Source: CAYJBH01 sp964369965 (GTDB taxonomy: Bacteria; Bacillota; Clostridia; Oscillospirales; Ruminococcaceae). Taken from it: 16,719 nucleotides of DNA. Shown here piece after piece: positions 15,730 through 16,719 of this stretch. The notes under the pieces are model-generated. The model ran no database searches. It was not told where the DNA came from and saw only the letters and a list, made by a program, of their open reading frames with translations. Numbering within the stretch: the first letter of the stretch is position 1; every line of letters begins with the position of its first letter. Where the stretch lies: assembly GCA_964369965.1 (NCBI GenBank), contig CAYJGF010000031.1:1-16719 (forward strand), in the 5' to 3' direction. The translations under genes and the position numbers were made by a program.

Positions 15730-15744
15730 TATACAAACTGTATA
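15730..15744. promoter_or_regulatory. Perfect inverted repeat, candidate operator of the pilus operon
   Basis: TATAC-AAACT-GTATA is a perfect 5+5 inverted repeat. It lies directly after the stop codon of the HxlR-type gene and 76 bases before the pilC start. It is nested in a wider inverted repeat (TATAATAT at 15719-15726 and ATATTATA at 15742-15749). A TTGTAT hexamer that could serve as a -35 box overlaps it on the minus strand (15731-15736), but no good -10 box follows at 17 bases. HxlR-family dimers bind short inverted repeats, so this is a reasonable operator for the neighbouring regulator. Low base complexity means chance is possible. Confidence 0.45.
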
Positions 15745-16104
15745 TTATAATATAGATTCTACATTTTGTTTGTTTTTGTTCAGGTATTCAATATATTTTC
15801 GCCCTAAAACCCCCATCTCCCCTAACACCGGTTTGACATCGTCGCCCATATCACTGAGCGAATACTCAACCTTAGGGGGTATGCGACGGTATTCCTTTCG
15901 CAGAACAAGCCCCTCTGTCTCCAGCTGTTTCAGATGTCGAGCCAGCGTTGTGTGAGTCATATCCTCCGGCATCATACGCAAAATCTCGTTAAAACGCACC
16001 GGCTTATCGGACAATAGATAAAGAATATACATTGTCCATTTGCCGGCAAGTAATTTTTGAGCGGTTACGTATGGGCTGACACCAAACATCTCTTTTTGAT
16101 CCAT
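15745..16104 (-). CDS. HxlR-family winged-helix transcriptional regulator
   Basis: With the start at 16104 (MDQKEMFG) the protein is 119 residues, the usual size for HxlR regulators. Family marks are LLAGKWTMYILYLLSDKPVRFNE (GKW motif, residues about 19-21), a recognition-helix region (MTHTTLARHLKQLETEGLV), and the wing RIPPKVEYSLSDMG. The start was chosen because AAGGGA lies about 8 bases before this ATG. The open frame extends upstream to 16266, but that part is AT-rich, low-complexity and lacks a ribosome site. The Cys found near the N-terminus of redox-sensing members (CPV region) is absent (SPYV), and the protein has no Cys at all, so thiol sensing is unlikely. It lies 90 bases upstream of pilC on the same strand and probably controls the pilus operon and itself; the ligand is unknown. 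Confidence 0.88.
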   Translation of the reverse strand: MDQKEMFGVSPYVTAQKLLAGKWTMYILYLLSDKPVRFNEILRMMPEDMTHTTLARHLKQLETEGLVLRKEYRRIPPKVEYSLSDMGDDVKPVLGEMGVLGRKYIEYLNKNKQNVESIL

Positions 16105-16408
16105 CAACTTTTCCCTTAAGCTATGCATAGAAGTATTTCGAATTTTTATCCAATATATTGTATTATGAATAAAATTGTTTGTATAATCTTTATTATTATT
16201 ACAATTTTTTTTATTAATACTAATATAAATATGAATACAAATTAATATTAGCACAAAAAAAAACAAATTTCAAGTAGAAATTTGTATTTTTTTAAAAATA
16301 GGTTAATTGTAAAATGAAATTGAACACATAAAAAAGTATCCACGGTGAGTGGAAATCTGTTAGAGTAGGGTTACGACACAACACTCGAAACAGAAGGAGC
16401 CAAACACC
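16105..16408. other. AT-rich intergenic region between hxlR and the mobile-element remnant
   Basis: This stretch has no gene I can support. It is much richer in A and T than the pilus genes. It contains the palindrome CAATATATTG (16151-16160), an 8-bp inverted repeat AAAATTGT/ACAATTTT (16171-16178 and 16201-16208), CTAATAT/ATATTAG (16220-16226 and 16245-16251), the two-way terminator, and a small hairpin TCCAC-GGTGA-GTGGA (16339-16353), which may belong to the left end of the IS30-type element. The hxlR promoter must lie here, but I see no clear -35/-10 pair. Confidence 0.6.
16254..16293. terminator. Two-way intrinsic terminator-like hairpin
   Basis: ACAAATTTC (16263-16271), loop AAGTA, GAAATTTGT (16277-16285) form a perfect 9-bp stem. 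It is preceded by a run of about nine A and followed by a T-rich tract (TATTTTTTT), so both strands have the stem-plus-T-tract pattern. The stem is AT-rich and thus weak. It separates the mobile-element remnants on the right from the hxlR-pil cluster on the left. Confidence 0.55.
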
Positions 16409-16555
16409 ATGGACACTATCTATTCTACCACAAATTTCACAGAACGCAAGAGGGGTCAGCATCTAGATGCTGAGACGAGAGGAGCCATAGTGCAGTTGCA
16501 TAAGCTGGGACACTCCAATAGAGCGATCGCTCGTGCGGTGAATTGTAGCCCTTCT
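16409..16555 (+). pseudogene. IS30-family transposase, N-terminal fragment
   Basis: The first 49 codons encode an IS30-type helix-turn-helix start: KRGQHLDAETRGAIVQLHK, then LGHSNRAIARAVNCSPS, close to the typical GQHLTxEERxxI...GxSxRAIARxLxCSPST of this family. A good AAGGAG site lies 9 bases before the ATG. After the SPS codons the similarity stops abruptly, and the reading frame continues only by chance into a parA-like gene read backwards. A full IS30 transposase has more than 300 residues, so the catalytic DDE domain is missing. This is a truncated remnant. The left end of the element probably lies at about 16330-16360, but its inverted repeat cannot be confirmed without the other end. 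Confidence 0.8.
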
Positions 16556-16719
16556 AAGAATGAAGTCGTAGTCTTTCTTCACCGTGTCGATGTACTGCTT
16601 GAGAATTGTTTCACGGCTCATGGCGTTGACGAGTGATACTTCCGTACCCGACAACTCAATATTCCCCGGCAAGAGGTCTATGCCCTCATGGTGGGATATA
16701 ATGCCCTCTTTGTGGGCAA
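16556..16719 (-). pseudogene. ParA-like ATPase fragment (both ends missing)
   Basis: Read on the minus strand from the right edge, this gives about 54 residues: GIISHHEGIDLLPGNIELSG, then TEVSLVNAMSRETILKQYID and TVKKDYDFIL. This matches the central part of ParA/Soj-type partition ATPases of clostridial plasmids and integrative elements, where the next residues would be IDCxPSLG (Walker B region). The match stops at DFIL, exactly at the IS30 fragment on the other strand. The N-terminal Walker A part lies beyond the window, and the C-terminal part is lost at the junction. Continuing the frame leftwards into the IS fragment gives unrelated residues, so the gene is broken here. Confidence 0.75.

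Noticed and set aside
16105..16266. Longer N-terminus for the HxlR-type regulator (173 residues, hydrophobic start)
   Set aside because: The extra part is low-complexity, AT-rich and unlike the family, and no ribosome site precedes the upstream ATGs; a good site precedes the ATG at 16104.
16409..16636. Intact small transposase-like protein of 75 residues
   Set aside because: Only the first 49 residues match IS30; the rest is the reverse strand of a parA-like gene, so the frame is a chance fusion.
16463..16672. Small 69-residue minus-strand gene
   Set aside because: The ParA similarity extends upstream beyond this start to the window edge, and the last residues come from antisense IS30 sequence; it is a fragment of a larger broken gene.

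Overview
The window is dominated by one long minus-strand gene cluster for a type IV pilus (T4P). Transcription order, read from right to left, is: an HxlR-type regulator, pilC, a pilM-pilN fusion, pilO, pilB, pilT, four paralogous prepilins, a fifth divergent prepilin, pilD, and a very large prepilin-like protein that runs off the left edge (at least 1,821 codons). Gaps inside the cluster are short (4-base overlap to 46 bases), except for a 302-base spacer between the second-last and last of the four paralogous prepilins. The T4P genes therefore look like one transcription unit of eleven genes with a possible internal regulatory point.

The organism is most likely an anaerobic Firmicute (Clostridia-like). 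No outer-membrane T4P parts (PilQ secretin, PilP, PilF/PilW) are present, pilM and pilN are fused, Shine-Dalgarno sites are strong, and the right edge has IS30-type and ParA-type fragments of kinds I associate with clostridial mobile elements. This is an inference; no phylogenetic marker gene is present.

The machine is nearly complete for a monoderm cell. PilB (extension ATPase, with an N-terminal MshEN c-di-GMP-binding motif) and PilT (retraction ATPase) work on the PilC platform. PilMN and PilO form the cytoplasmic and periplasm-like alignment complex. PilD cleaves and methylates the prepilins. Four related prepilins share an almost identical N-terminal helix but have diverged distal parts. 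The last gene joins a standard pilin N-terminus to a giant extracellular region with GLUG-type repeat modules, a beta-sandwich-like region and a Pro/Ala/Ser linker, which suggests a pilus-borne or surface-held adhesin.

Right of the cluster (about 16105-16719) the sequence changes character. There is an AT-rich spacer with a two-way terminator-like hairpin, then the first 49 codons of an IS30-family transposase fused tail-to-tail with a fragment of a parA-like gene on the opposite strand. This is a decayed or rearranged mobile-element edge, or an assembly junction. Plus-strand open frames over the pilus genes are shadows. No tRNA, rRNA or CRISPR was seen.
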